Positions 1 through 8,974 of a stretch of 64,000 bases of DNA are shown here, piece after piece. This DNA is from Devosia nitrariae (GTDB lineage: Bacteria; Pseudomonadota; Alphaproteobacteria; Rhizobiales; Devosiaceae): positions 186,001 through 250,000 of the forward strand of contig NZ_BSNS01000002.1 of the NCBI RefSeq assembly GCF_030160115.1, written 5' to 3'. The notes beneath the pieces were generated by a model. It did not search any database. It saw nothing but the letters and a program-made list of their open reading frames with translations, and was not told the origin of the DNA. Within the stretch, counting starts at the first letter, position 1, and each line of letters opens with the position of its first letter. The position numbers and the translations under genes are program-made.

Positions 1-1097
1 ACCCCTATTTTTCGGGCACCAAGATCAAGTGGCTGCTCGACAAGGTCAAAGGCGCGCGCAAGCGCGCCAAGGCCGGCGAACTTGCCTTCGGCACCATCGA
101 CACCTTTCTCATCTGGCGGCTGACGGGCGGAAGGCTGCATGCGACTGATGCCACCAACGCGGCTCGCACCCTCATCTACAATATCGAGACCAACCAGTGG
201 GACGAGGAGTTGATGAGGCTTCTCGACGTTCCGGCGGCGCTGCTGCCGGTGGTCAAAGACTGTGCCGACGATTTCGGAGAGACCGATCCGGCGCTCTTCG
301 GCGCGGCCATCCCCATCAGGGGAGTAGCCGGCGACCAGCACGCGGCGACCATCGGCCAGGCGTGCTTTGCGCCCGGCATGCTCAAATCCACTTACGGCAC
401 CGGGTGCTTTGCCGTGCTCAACACCGGCACGCAGCTGGTGCGCTCGAAGAACCGGCTGCTGACCACCATCGCCTACCGGCTCGACGGCAAGACGACCTAC
501 GCGCTCGAGGGGTCGATCTTCGTTGCCGGCGCCGCCGTGCAATGGATCCGCGATGGACTGAAGCTCGTCAAGCACGCGAGCGAGACGGGCCCCCTGGCGC
601 ACAGCGCCGATCCCGGCCAGAACGTCTATATGGTGCCCGCCTTCGTCGGGCTCGGCGCGCCCTGGTGGGACGCCGAGGCGCGCGGGGCGATCTACGGAAT
701 CACCCGCAACACCGGCCCCGCCGAGATCGCGCGCGCCGCGCTGGAATCGGTCTGCTACCAGACGCGAGACCTGTTCGAGGCCATGCGCCGGGACTGGAAG
801 GGAGGCGGCAACGACACGGTTCTGCGCGTCGACGGGGGGATGGTTGCCTCGGACTGGACCATGCAGTTCCTCGCCGACATTCTCGATGCGCCCGTCGATC
901 GGCCGGAGATCCTCGAAACCACGGCTCTCGGTGCGGCGTGGCTGGCGGGCATGAAGGTCGGGGTATGGCCGAAGGCCAAGGAGTTCGCCAAGCGCTGGGC
1001 GCGCGACAGGCGCTTCACGCCCGCCATGGACGCAGCGACCCGCAAGGCAAAGCTCAAGGGCTGGGACAGCGCGGTGAAGCGGACGCTCTCACAGTGA
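1..1097 (+). CDS. glpK: Glycerol kinase, 3' part
   Basis: The reading frame is open from the first base of the window and ends at TGA 1095-1097; the N-terminal part lies outside. The visible ~364 residues match the FGGY kinase family, glycerol kinase branch: [13 protein letters not shown] near the start, [11 protein letters not shown], the ATP-domain segment [16 protein letters not shown] with STYGTGCF following, and the C-terminal [19 protein letters not shown] with [13 protein letters not shown]. The enzyme phosphorylates glycerol to sn-glycerol-3-phosphate in the cytoplasm. No other glp gene is visible downstream, so it is the last gene of its transcription unit here. It is followed by a dispersed palindrome at 1104. 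The family assignment is firm. Confidence 0.95.
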   Translation, partial: PYFSGTKIKWLLDKVKGARKRAKAGELAFGTIDTFLIWRLTGGRLHATDATNAARTLIYNIETNQWDEELMRLLDVPAALLPVVKDCADDFGETDPALFGAAIPIRGVAGDQHAATIGQACFAPGMLKSTYGTGCFAVLNTGTQLVRSKNRLLTTIAYRLDGKTTYALEGSIFVAGAAVQWIRDGLKLVKHASETGPLAHSADPGQNVYMVPAFVGLGAPWWDAEARGAIYGITRNTGPAEIARAALESVCYQTRDLFEAMRRDWKGGGNDTVLRVDGGMVASDWTMQFLADILDAPVDRPEILETTALGAAWLAGMKVGVWPKAKEFAKRWARDRRFTPAMDAATRKAKLKGWDSAVKRTLSQ

Positions 1098-1103
1098 AGC
1101 GAT

Positions 1104-1143
1104 AGAGCATTTTACGCTCCGATTGGATCGGAACGTAAGCTCT
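1104..1143. repeat. Palindromic extragenic element
   Basis: An imperfect dyad beginning AGAGCATTTTACG and ending CGTAAGCTCT, with inner arms TCCGAT/ATCGGA, sits 7 bp after the glpK stop. It resembles the dispersed intergenic palindromes common in Hyphomicrobiales genomes. It could fold in RNA and act as a weak terminator for glpK. Only one copy of this exact form was seen in the window. Confidence 0.5.
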
Positions 1144-1220
1144 CTCTAAATGAACAAGGCACTAAAATCCCAACACCCAGTAGTGAGGAATTCCGAGCGA
1201 CCCTTTGATTGCTAGATAAT

Positions 1221-1279
1221 CCTTGAATCGTCGCGTTTACGAACCGCAAAAAGTGGTGTCCACTTTTGCTGAAAACGCT
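1221..1279. repeat. Dispersed palindromic repeat, copy A
   Basis: This 59-bp element (CCTTGAAT ... GAAAACGCT) contains the inverted repeat GCAAAA(A)GTGG / CCACTTTTGC. A near-identical 58-bp copy lies at 9022-9079. It ends at the base before the stop codon of the CAP-domain gene on the minus strand. It is probably a mobile or amplified extragenic palindrome used as a 3'-end structure. Confidence 0.75.
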
Positions 1280-1786
1280 CTACCCGTAGACCCGCCATGC
1301 ATCGAAGCTGCCGCCGGCGATGAGGGCCCAATAGGGTTTGCCCTTCGGCGCCCGGGCGACCGAAAGGCCGAACTCGATGAACTTGTCGGAAAGCAGCGTT
1401 CCGCGGTGGCCGGGCGAGTCCAGCCAGCCGGACATGGCCTGCTGCAGACTGCCGTGTCCTCGGGCGAGGTTTTCGCCCACGGCACCGAGATAGCCAGCGG
1501 CGGTGACCCGCTCGCGCAGGGACCCGCCCAGTTCGTGTGAAAGCTTGTCGCTCGCCGCCATCAGCTTGCAATGGTTGCTGGCCGCCTCGGCGAGGCGGGC
1601 ATTGTAGGTCCAGGGCGCGCGCCCGTTGGCAGCCCGGACCGCATTGACCGTGGTCATGATCTCGTCTTCAGTCAGCACCAATGGATCGCGCGGGCCGGCC
1701 GGCACGATCGGCATGGTCGAGGCGCAGGCGGATAGCAGGCTCACAGCAGCGAGGGCGACGAAGCTGCGGCGGTTCAGTGAAGACAT
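1280..1786 (-). CDS. CAP-domain (SCP/PR-1-like) lipoprotein
   Basis: This 168-aa protein starts with MSSLNRRSFV, a hydrophobic stretch and a lipobox (LLSA-C21), so it is predicted to be lipid-anchored after export. The rest is one CAP domain: EIMTTVNAVRAANG at the start, LAEAASNHCKLMA with the His, LSHELGGSL, then GENLARGHG and MSGWLDSPGHRGTLLSD, the usual CAP signature. Bacterial CAP proteins of this kind are secreted and mostly of unknown activity. It stands alone, convergent with glpK. Family call is strong; function is unknown. Confidence 0.85.
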   Translation of the reverse strand: MSSLNRRSFVALAAVSLLSACASTMPIVPAGPRDPLVLTEDEIMTTVNAVRAANGRAPWTYNARLAEAASNHCKLMAASDKLSHELGGSLRERVTAAGYLGAVGENLARGHGSLQQAMSGWLDSPGHRGTLLSDKFIEFGLSVARAPKGKPYWALIAGGSFDAWRVYG

Positions 1787-1867
1787 GGATTTGGTCCGGG
1801 AGAAATCGGGCGCGTCACATTAGCGGGGACTGTCGAAGATTGGAATCCCGAAGCGCATCCTGCGGCA

Positions 1868-2722
1868 TCAGGCCAGATCATAGGCGGCGAGCAGCTGCGG
1901 CAGAATGGCGAGCTGACCGACAATCGCGTTGCCATCCTCGAGGTCCCAGCACGCCGAGAGCGCGGCATGGGCCGCCGCCCAGCCGAGCACGCGCTTGCGG
2001 TTGAAGCCCAGCCGGCTCGAGAAGGCATCGGCGAGGGCGGCAATTCGCTTCGGCTCGGCCGCCAGCTTGTCGGCGCCCATGGGATTGATGAAAGCATTGG
2101 CGACGTCATAGGCGGGATCGCCGATTACCCCCTTTGGGTCGATGGCCAACCAGCCGCGGTCCGAGGAGATGATGTTGTCGTGGTGAAGGTCTCCATGCAG
2201 GGGGATCTGCGCTGCCGGCCGGTCGAAGAGGCGGAGGGCGATGCCGTTGGCGCGGGCATAGAGGTCGCGTGCCGTGTGCGGCCAGGCGCGCACATCCGTG
2301 TCGAACAGCGCGCGGAAGCGCTGCCGCAGGGGGATCAGATCCTCCGGAGCGGGCTCGGGGCGAGGCTTGTGCAATTGCGCGACCACGCCTGCGAAAGCAA
2401 TCGTCGCCTCTCCATCTCGCCCCTTGCGCACCGCATCACCCAGCGGCACGCCGTCGAGCCACTCCATGAAGACGGTGTCGCCGTCGATGTCGAAGACGGT
2501 GACGGCACCCTCCCCGCCATACCAGTTGAGAAGCGCACCGCCTCGCCGCTCGTCCTCGGCCTTGGCAGGCTTGAGGATCTTGAGAGCCGCGGGCTTGCGC
2601 CCGTTCTGCTCGACGCGGAACACCCAACTCGTGGCCGTCTCGGCGACGGGGGTCGATTTGGTCAGCGACCAACGGATCATGGCGCGGCTCAGCGCCGTTT
2701 CGAGGGGGGACTGATTCACCAT
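1868..2722 (-). CDS. APH-family small-molecule kinase (aminoglycoside/hydroxyurea phosphotransferase-like)
   Basis: The protein is 284 aa when started at MVNQSPLETALSR (2722); the frame stays open further upstream but runs into the end of uxaC, and the family similarity begins after 2722. It shows the phosphotransferase catalytic loop HGDLHHDNI with the following metal-binding DPKG in WLAIDPKGVIGDPAYDVANA, and an N-terminal lobe with ALKILKP. This fits the APH(6)/hydroxyurea kinase-like family (PF04655 type). Such chromosomal homologs often have unknown natural substrates, so drug resistance should not be assumed. It sits 90 bp after uxaC on the same strand. Confidence 0.8.
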   Translation of the reverse strand: MVNQSPLETALSRAMIRWSLTKSTPVAETATSWVFRVEQNGRKPAALKILKPAKAEDERRGGALLNWYGGEGAVTVFDIDGDTVFMEWLDGVPLGDAVRKGRDGEATIAFAGVVAQLHKPRPEPAPEDLIPLRQRFRALFDTDVRAWPHTARDLYARANGIALRLFDRPAAQIPLHGDLHHDNIISSDRGWLAIDPKGVIGDPAYDVANAFINPMGADKLAAEPKRIAALADAFSSRLGFNRKRVLGWAAAHAALSACWDLEDGNAIVGQLAILPQLLAAYDLA

Positions 2723-2811
2723 GTTCGCCAATAAAGCATAGCGGCCCGAATCGCGCGACGTTTGACGCAACGATTCGCGCAATTTCGTGGCCGCATGTCG
2801 GCGGAAGAGCT

Positions 2812-4230
2812 TCAGCCGATCCGGTATGCGTCCTTGGCGGCCTGGTAGGACAGGTGCCGGGCGATGTCGGCAGCACCCGACTTGCTCAGCCGGTGCTCGG
2901 CGACCCAATGGGCGAGAAACCCGCAGACTTCGCGCCGCCAGACATCATGGCGGGCGGGGATCGAGAGGAGCGCCCTTGTGTCGTCGTTGAAGCCGGCGAG
3001 GTTGTAGAAGCCAGCGGTCTCGACCACCTGGTCGAGATAACGGCGAATGCCCTGCGGGCTGTCGTGGAACCACCAGGGCGGGCCGATCATCAGTGAAGAC
3101 CAGTAGCCGGCCATGGGCGCGAGCTCGCGCGCATAGGTGGTCTCGTCGAGGACGAACATGATGAGGCGAAGGTTGGGTTCGTTGCCGCAGCGCGACAGGA
3201 GCGCGGAAAGCCCGCCGACATAGTCGGTCGGGCCGGGAATGTCGGCACCCTTGTCGGGTCCACGCTCGGCAAAGAGCAGCGGATCGGTGTTGCGGCGTGA
3301 CCCGGCATGGATCTGCATGACCATGCCGTCCTCGACCGAAAGGAGCGCCATCTCGGTCAGCATCTGAGCGCGGAAGAGCTCGGCATCGGCTGCGTCATGC
3401 CGGCCCGCAAGAACCTTGTCGAGCAGCGCCTGCTTTTCCGGCGCGGAAAGGTCGGCAGTCATCGCCGTCGGCACGCCGTGGTCGGTAGCGACCGCGCCGA
3501 ACCGGCGGAAGTACTCGCGGCGGCGGCGGTGGGCATTGATCAGCCCGTCCCAACTTGTGGTGTCCTCGCCCGTCAGCTCACCGAACTTTTGCAGGTTCTC
3601 GGCGATGGCCGGGCGGCTGGGATCGGTCACGTCGTCCGGCCGGTAGGTGGTGCGCACCCTCCCGATCAGTCCCTGCCCTGCCATCGCCTGGTGATGCGGC
3701 AGGTCGTCGAGGGCAAATTCGGTGGTCGCAATCACTTCCACCTGCGCCTTGTCGAGCATGGCGCGAGGCAGGAGATCCGGATCGGCGAGGCGCGCGTCGA
3801 TGACGTCGTAGATCTCTTCGGCCGTCTCCGCCGACAATTCCTTGTCGATACCGAAGGCCCAAAGGAACGAATGATCGATCCAGGTCTTGGAGGGCGTGCC
3901 CGCAAAGAGGTGGTAATTGGCGGCGAACAGCCGCCAGGCGCTGCGTCCGTCGGCCACCGGTCCGCCGTCGCGGCGCGGGACGCCCAGGGCGTCGTAGTCG
4001 ATGCCGCGGCTGCGCAACATGCGCAGCACGTAGTGATCCGGGGTGAGGAACAGCGCCGCCGGATCGGAAAAGCGCTCGTTGCGCGAAAACCAGGCCGGGT
4101 CCGTGTGCCCATGCGGGCAGATGAGCGGCAGGTCACGCACGACCTGGTAAAGCTCGCGCGCAATAGCGCGGGCCGGCTCGGCAGCGGGAAAAAGGCGATC
4201 GGGGTGGAGATGGGGGGCTGAAGCGCTCAT
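2812..4230 (-). CDS. uxaC: Glucuronate isomerase
   Basis: UxaC isomerises D-glucuronate to D-fructuronate and D-galacturonate to D-tagaturonate, the first step of hexuronate catabolism. The 472-aa protein starting at MSASAPHLHPDRLF has the usual features: LICPHGHTDPAWF (metal-binding HGH) near the N-terminus, TFKTWIDH-like SKTWIDHSFLWAFG, and MVMQIHAGSRRNTD with GPDKGADIPGP further on. A longer start at 4275 exists, but family proteins begin near the chosen Met. The motif ATCTACCATACAAGA at 4267-4281 lies 37 bp upstream and recurs before the galactarate/talarate dehydratase-like gene at 30135. Confidence 0.95.
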   Translation of the reverse strand: MSASAPHLHPDRLFPAAEPARAIARELYQVVRDLPLICPHGHTDPAWFSRNERFSDPAALFLTPDHYVLRMLRSRGIDYDALGVPRRDGGPVADGRSAWRLFAANYHLFAGTPSKTWIDHSFLWAFGIDKELSAETAEEIYDVIDARLADPDLLPRAMLDKAQVEVIATTEFALDDLPHHQAMAGQGLIGRVRTTYRPDDVTDPSRPAIAENLQKFGELTGEDTTSWDGLINAHRRRREYFRRFGAVATDHGVPTAMTADLSAPEKQALLDKVLAGRHDAADAELFRAQMLTEMALLSVEDGMVMQIHAGSRRNTDPLLFAERGPDKGADIPGPTDYVGGLSALLSRCGNEPNLRLIMFVLDETTYARELAPMAGYWSSLMIGPPWWFHDSPQGIRRYLDQVVETAGFYNLAGFNDDTRALLSIPARHDVWRREVCGFLAHWVAEHRLSKSGAADIARHLSYQAAKDAYRIG

Positions 4231-4266
4231 GGCGTCGTTGTGGCATGTTCGCCGCCCCGGAGCAAT

Positions 4267-4281
4267 ATCTACCATACAAGA
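4267..4281. promoter_or_regulatory. Putative uronate-regulon operator, site 1
   Basis: The 15-bp string ATCTACCATACAAGA lies 37 bp upstream of the uxaC start. The identical string lies at 30076-30090, 44 bp upstream of an acid-sugar dehydratase gene. Identical sequence, similar distance and related pathways suggest a shared operator, perhaps of a GntR-type regulator. This is inference; no regulator has been matched to it. Confidence 0.6.
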
Positions 4282-4399
4282 TTGCAGATAGATGGCATTT
4301 TAACGAAAATTAACCGACCGGAAAGGTAGTTTCACGCTGCCATCACGCTTCGCTCTAATCTAGCTCTCCTGGGCTGTCCGTTCTTGGAGGGACGCAGCG

Positions 4400-4567
4400 A
4401 TGGCAAACATAGAATTCGACGATATCCGCAACGCCGTGCTCGCCGCAAAGCGCGAGGCGCGTGCCCTTGGCCACGTACATGCGACGCAGATTCTGCTGAC
4501 GGCCGCAGGGTTCGCGGCCGCAACCATTATCGCCGTGGCGGCGGTGTTTCTCGGTCAGCTCGTCTAG
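4400..4567 (+). CDS. Small single-pass membrane protein
   Basis: A 55-aa ORF starts at ATG 4400 after a clear GGAGGG at 4387-4392 and ends at TAG 4565-4567. It reads MANIEFDDIRNAVLAAKREA, then a hydrophobic C-terminal segment rich in A, I and V (about residues 31-52) ending FLGQLV. This suggests a short cytoplasmic helix followed by one membrane span. The antisense frame is also open, but this strand has the ribosome site and a plausible protein. Function is unknown. Confidence 0.6.
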   Translation: MANIEFDDIRNAVLAAKREARALGHVHATQILLTAAGFAAATIIAVAAVFLGQLV

Positions 4568-4577
4568 AACCATTGCT

Positions 4578-5246
4578 CTAGGTGACCGGGCCTGCCACGG
4601 CGATGACGGCGACGAGTGCCGGTATGGTCAGCGCCAGATAGCTGGTGCCCGCAGCCCCGAATGGGGCGGCGCGTGAGCGCGAAATGATTGAAAATCCGAC
4701 GAGTAGGAGTGCGAGGATCGCCAGCCACCAGGCGGGCTGCGGTTCTGCGATCCTGCTCCAGACGGCAAGGAAGACCGCAACGGCCGCGGCGCATGCGCCG
4801 ATCGCCGCCGGCAGGCCCGGGGAGCGGTCAGCCCGGCGCAGTCCGAGCGAGACGAGCGCCACGGCGATGCCGGTAGCAATTGGCAGCGCCAGTCCCGGCC
4901 ACTCGACCCCCATGGCGACGTGAAGGTCCATCAGCCCCGGGATCAAGGCAAGGGTCGCGGCCGCGACGGCCGCCTCGCCGGCAGCCAGGGTCCATTGGCC
5001 GACGAGCGCCCGATCGTAGAAAAAGCCGGCAATAGCGGCGAGACCTCCGCCAGCCAGCAGCACCAGGACCGGCAACACACCCCCGACCATCAGCACGAGA
5101 CCGGCGCCCGTTCCGCCGGCCACCAACGCGGGCGCGAGCGGTGTCATCGGCATACGCCAGGCGAGAAGCGTGCTGACCGCGCCCGCGGCCACAACAGCAA
5201 GCACCAGAGCGGTCAGTCCGAGCACGATCCAATCGGGGGCAAACAC
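4578..5246 (-). CDS. Polytopic membrane protein of unknown function
   Basis: This 222-aa protein is almost entirely hydrophobic, with about seven predicted spans separated by short loops (LVLAVVAAGAVSTLLAW, GLVLMVGGVLPVLVLLAGG, AALIPGLMD, and others). The start is GTG at 5246 with AAGGAG about 7 bases upstream in the coding direction. I recognise no family motif. It is convergent with the 55-aa ORF and divergent from the response regulator gene at 5423. Confidence 0.65.
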   Translation of the reverse strand: MFAPDWIVLGLTALVLAVVAAGAVSTLLAWRMPMTPLAPALVAGGTGAGLVLMVGGVLPVLVLLAGGGLAAIAGFFYDRALVGQWTLAAGEAAVAAATLALIPGLMDLHVAMGVEWPGLALPIATGIAVALVSLGLRRADRSPGLPAAIGACAAAVAVFLAVWSRIAEPQPAWWLAILALLLVGFSIISRSRAAPFGAAGTSYLALTIPALVAVIAVAGPVT

Positions 5247-5422
5247 TCAAGGCTCCTTGCTACAGTTCAATTCAAGGCGATATCGAGCGAAATTGCAAAG
5301 GGAACCAGTATGTTCCCGGCCGCGATGATGCACGCAATCGGCAACTGACACGGGCGCGCCGAGCGCCTATCCTTTTGCGCGAACACGCCCGGACCAACGG
5401 GTGGAGGAGAAACAGTCGGTTC

Positions 5423-6097
5423 ATGCGCATTCTGCTGGTCGAGGACCATGAGGATCTGGGTGAGGCCATAGACAGGCGGCTGCGCGGTGCGGGCCACTCG
5501 GTCGAGTGGGTTCGTGACGGGGCCGAAGTGATCGCAACGGCTCAGGCAGAGCCGTTCGATGCGGTAGCGCTCGACCTGACGCTGCCCAACCGCGACGGCA
5601 TCGCGCTACTTGCCGAGCTGCGCCGGGAGAAGTTTGCCGCGCCGATCCTCGTCATCACTGCCCGATCGGAGATCGACGACCGCGTCAGCCTCTTGGATCT
5701 GGGCGCGGACGACTATCTCGTCAAGCCTTTCGACCTGCGGGAGCTCGAGGCGCGCCTGCGCGCCCTCATCCGCCGCACCGGCGGACAGACCTCGAGCACC
5801 ATCTCGGCGGGCAATCTCGAGATGGATATGGCTGGACTCAGCGTCACGGTCGACGGGCGGCACCTGGAACTCGGCCGGCGCGAGTTCCGGCTCCTAGAGA
5901 TCTTCGTCACCCACCTCAACAAGGTGGTGCCCAAGGAGCGGCTGATGAATCAGCTGTTTAATTTCGACGAGGCGGTCTCGATCAACGCGCTCGAGCTACA
6001 TGTGTCGCGGCTGCGCCGCAAACTCGAGGGTGCCGACATCGAGATCGGGACGGTGCGTGGTGTCGGCTACATCGCCAGGGCCCCCAATGGCAGCTAG
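5423..6097 (+). CDS. OmpR/TctD-type response regulator
   Basis: This 224-aa protein has a receiver domain with acidic pair ED (8-9), phosphoacceptor D51 in AVALDLTLPN and KPF near residue 101. A winged-helix DNA-binding domain follows, with LGRREFRLLEIF and ALELHVSRLRRKLEGADIEIGTVRGVGYIA. Start at ATG 5423 is preceded by GGAGGAGA. It overlaps the histidine kinase gene by 11 bp, so the two are co-translated. The family resembles TctD, which controls tricarboxylate uptake; the tctCBA operon a few kb downstream fits that role by inference. Confidence 0.9.
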   Translation: MRILLVEDHEDLGEAIDRRLRGAGHSVEWVRDGAEVIATAQAEPFDAVALDLTLPNRDGIALLAELRREKFAAPILVITARSEIDDRVSLLDLGADDYLVKPFDLRELEARLRALIRRTGGQTSSTISAGNLEMDMAGLSVTVDGRHLELGRREFRLLEIFVTHLNKVVPKERLMNQLFNFDEAVSINALELHVSRLRRKLEGADIEIGTVRGVGYIARAPNGS

Positions 6098-8573
6098 GAC
6101 CCACCCCAAGACCTTCTCGATCCGTCGGCGCATCCTGGCGCTGGCCCTCGCTCTCCTGGTCGGGGCGGCGGCGGTGCTGATCGCCTTCATCCACGACTAT
6201 GCACAGCGATCGGCCGATCGGGCATTCGACAGGCTGCTCGCCGCGTCGGCGCTGACGATCGCGGGCGCCGTACAGATCGAGGAGGGCGGCATCATCGTCG
6301 AACTGCCGGTTGCTTCCTTTGCCATGTTCTCGGGGCGCGACCGGGTCTTCCATGCTGTCGAGGATTCCTCGGGGCGGGTGGTGACGGGTTACGACGATCT
6401 CGCAGCCGCGCTCGAAAACGTCCAGGGGACCGAACCCCAGTTCGCCGACATCATGTACCGCGGAGAGCTGATGCGGGTGGCGAGCGTGGCGCGGCTGACC
6501 TCGGCGGCCAACGCCGCCGACTGGGTCACCATCCACGTCGCCGAGACGCAGAGCGAGCGCGAGGCGCTGTCGGCGGAAATCCTCGGCAACGCCATCGTGC
6601 CGGTCATTGCGCTGACGCTGCTTGCCGTCGGCCTCGTCTGGTTCGGCATCGGACGCATGTTCGCGCCGCTGACGCAACTCGAAGAGGAGCTTCGCGCCCG
6701 CGCGCCCGAGGATCTCTCGCCGATAGCCGTGCCGGTACCGAGCGAGGTCAGTCACCTGGTTTCGGCTCTGAATGCCTTCATGGCGCGGCTCGGCAACACC
6801 ATGGACCGGCTCTCGGGCCTGGTCGCGGAAGCCGCGCACGAAGTGAGGACCCCGCTCGCATCGCTGCGCGCCCAGGCGGAAATCGCCATGGACGAAACCG
6901 ATCACCAGGCGCTGCACCGGCGTGTCGCGCGCATTCACCAGGGCGCCGTGCATGCGAGCCAGTTGGTCTCGCAGCTTTTGATGGACGCCACGGTCTCCCA
7001 TCGCCTGGAAAGCAAGGAGACAGATCCGCTGCCCTTGAGCGCAGTGATCGAGGACGTGCGGCAACGGCTCGACCCGGACGCGGCGGGGCGGCTCGTCCTC
7101 GAGGTGCCTGCAGAGGCCGGGGCGGCAGCGCTACGCGTCGATCGGGTGGCGCTGCGCGAGATGCTGCGCAATCTCGTCGACAACGCGCTCGTCTATTCGA
7201 CGGGACCCGTCGAGATCAGGGCGGCGCTCTCGGGAGAGGCGCTGCGGGTAGCGGTCTCTGATCGAGGGCCGGGCATTGCCGAAAGCGAGAAGCCGCTGGT
7301 CGTGAGGCGGTTCACGCGCGGCGCGGCCGGCGCCGGCAAGAGCGGCTCGGGACTGGGACTCTCCATCGTCAGCCGGGTCGTGGAGGCGCATCGCGGCACG
7401 CTTGCCCTCATTGATCGGGACGGCGGAGGATTGACCGTCGAGGTGGCGTTGCCGGTTGCGGTTCGGCGCAAAACGAGAAAAGCCAGGCGCAGCGCGGCGG
7501 CCGTCGGGGTTTTGGCCTGCGCCGTTCTCGCCCTCAATCCTGGGCCTTCGCCGCAAGCGGCGACCTCGACCTATCCCGCCCCGCGTCCGCCCGAAACCAC
7601 GGCGTCACCGATACTCACCATCGTCGGCACTACCGATACGCCGCTCTTTGCCCGGTTCATCGCCGCCTTCCAGTCGCTGCGTCCGGACGTGACCGTCGTC
7701 TACGAAGAGACCGATACCCTGCCGATGTACGAGCGGTTCATTGACGGCACGCTCGCGCCAAAGCCGGATCTTCTTGTCTCCTCGGCGGCGGATCTGCAGT
7801 TGAAGCTCGCCAATGACGGCCATGCGCTCGCCTATGACAGTCCATTCCTCGACGAACTGCCCGCCTGGGCACGATGGCGCAACGAAGTGTTCGGCTTCAC
7901 CTTTGAACCAGCCGTCATCATCTACAATCGCGACCTCGTTGCCGAGGCCGAGGTGCCACGCACGCATCTGCGGCTAGCCGAACTCCTCGAAACCCAGACG
8001 GAGCGGTTTTCCGGCAAGGTAGCGACCTACGACATCTCGGTCAGCGGTGTCGGCTATCTTCTGGCCGCGCAGGACCAGTTGATCTCCTCCAATTTCTGGC
8101 GGTTGGCCAATGCGTTCGGGCGCGTTTCGGCGCAATTGTCCGGATCAAGCCCGGCGATCCTCGACGGAGTCGCCGAAGGGCGCCTGGCGCTCGGCTACAA
8201 TGTGCTGGGGTCCTATGCCTTCGCCCGGCAGGCGGAGGGTGCCGATATCGGCATCGTGGTGCCCGACGACTACGTGCTGGTCCTCACCCGCGCCATGGTC
8301 ATCCCACGCAACGCTCCCAATGCCGAACTCGGCAAGGCTTTCCTCGATTTTGCCCTCTCACCCGCCGGCCAGGCCGTGGCGGCCGAGGAGACGGCGCTGG
8401 GCGCCGTGATGGCGGGCACGCAAGGTCCCTGGAGCAGCGAGGCGATCGCTGCGCGCGGACGCGGCGTCATTCAACCCATTCCGCTGGGGCCTGCCCTCCT
8501 CGTCTCGCTCGACCGGCAGCGGCGCACGCGCTTTCTGGAAACCTGGCTCGAGATCGCCTCGCCCAAGCCCTAA
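6087..8573 (+). CDS. Sensor histidine kinase fused to a periplasmic solute-binding domain
   Basis: The 828-aa protein begins at ATG 6087 inside the end of the regulator gene. Residues ~1-185 are a TctE-like sensor region with two membrane spans. A HAMP linker follows, then a HisKA domain with H251 in EAAHEVRTPLA, and an ATPase domain with RNLVDNALVYS (~360), a DRGPGI box and SGSGLGLSIVS (~421). After the kinase comes a third membrane span (~471-486, VGVLACAVLALNPG). Residues ~509-828 resemble an Fe3+/sugar-type ABC solute-binding protein (TPLFARFIAAFQSLRPDVTV, FGFTFEPAVIIYNRDL, GKAFLDFALSPAGQ). With three spans the binding domain would face the periplasm, able to sense ligand directly. The frame has no interruption. 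TctE-like kinases usually end after the ATPase domain, so this architecture is unusual. Confidence 0.9.
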   Translation: MAARTHPKTFSIRRRILALALALLVGAAAVLIAFIHDYAQRSADRAFDRLLAASALTIAGAVQIEEGGIIVELPVASFAMFSGRDRVFHAVEDSSGRVVTGYDDLAAALENVQGTEPQFADIMYRGELMRVASVARLTSAANAADWVTIHVAETQSEREALSAEILGNAIVPVIALTLLAVGLVWFGIGRMFAPLTQLEEELRARAPEDLSPIAVPVPSEVSHLVSALNAFMARLGNTMDRLSGLVAEAAHEVRTPLASLRAQAEIAMDETDHQALHRRVARIHQGAVHASQLVSQLLMDATVSHRLESKETDPLPLSAVIEDVRQRLDPDAAGRLVLEVPAEAGAAALRVDRVALREMLRNLVDNALVYSTGPVEIRAALSGEALRVAVSDRGPGIAESEKPLVVRRFTRGAAGAGKSGSGLGLSIVSRVVEAHRGTLALIDRDGGGLTVEVALPVAVRRKTRKARRSAAAVGVLACAVLALNPGPSPQAATSTYPAPRPPETTASPILTIVGTTDTPLFARFIAAFQSLRPDVTVVYEETDTLPMYERFIDGTLAPKPDLLVSSAADLQLKLANDGHALAYDSPFLDELPAWARWRNEVFGFTFEPAVIIYNRDLVAEAEVPRTHLRLAELLETQTERFSGKVATYDISVSGVGYLLAAQDQLISSNFWRLANAFGRVSAQLSGSSPAILDGVAEGRLALGYNVLGSYAFARQAEGADIGIVVPDDYVLVLTRAMVIPRNAPNAELGKAFLDFALSPAGQAVAAEETALGAVMAGTQGPWSSEAIAARGRGVIQPIPLGPALLVSLDRQRRTRFLETWLEIASPKP

Positions 8574-8713
8574 AGCGTCGTGGTCCCCTTGGCTGTCATT
8601 TCCGGCGGTCCTCATCGTCCATCTTCGCACTAGATGCATGGCTGGAGTGCGCTATCCGCCCTACCGGTCGGAGGCCCCAGCACCCATCTGTCGGTCAATA
8701 CATGGAGACCCCA

Positions 8714-8887
8714 ATGACAACCCCCCGCAAGACCACGCTTATCGGCCGCGTCGGCGGCTTCTTCGACCTCGTCGGCAGCGCGGCGGCCGTGGCCGGCGCC
8801 GTCGAGAACGGACGCTCGCCCAGTTCGCGCCACTTGAAAACCCTCGGAATCGATCCAGATCAGTTCCGCTCGATCGGCAAGTTCTGA
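8714..8887 (+). CDS. Small conserved-looking protein, unknown
   Basis: This 57-aa ORF starts at ATG 8714, 4 bases after GGAGAC (8705-8710); an in-frame ATG at 8702 lacks a ribosome site. It begins MTTPRKTTLIGRVGGFFDLV, then AAAVAGAVENGRSPSSRHLKTLGIDPDQFRSIGKF. The C-terminal LGIDPDQFRSI resembles short segments in other alphaproteobacterial small proteins, but I cannot name a family. A strong terminator follows at 8975. Confidence 0.6.
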   Translation: MTTPRKTTLIGRVGGFFDLVGSAAAVAGAVENGRSPSSRHLKTLGIDPDQFRSIGKF

Positions 8888-8974
8888 CGGTCTCCCCCGG
8901 GGCGCGGTGGCCGGTTGCGTTTCCCTCCCGCGACCGCAGAGCCAGCGACCCGCAGAACACTTGTCGAGCGGTTA

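Noticed and set aside
1868-2722. Acquired aminoglycoside resistance
   Set aside because: The kinase has normal local composition and no mobile element nearby; it is more likely a chromosomal APH relative with unknown substrate.
4355-4573. 72-codon open frame antisense to the 55-aa membrane protein
   Set aside because: It has no ribosome site and a charged, irregular sequence, while the plus-strand ORF has GGAGGG and a clear membrane span.
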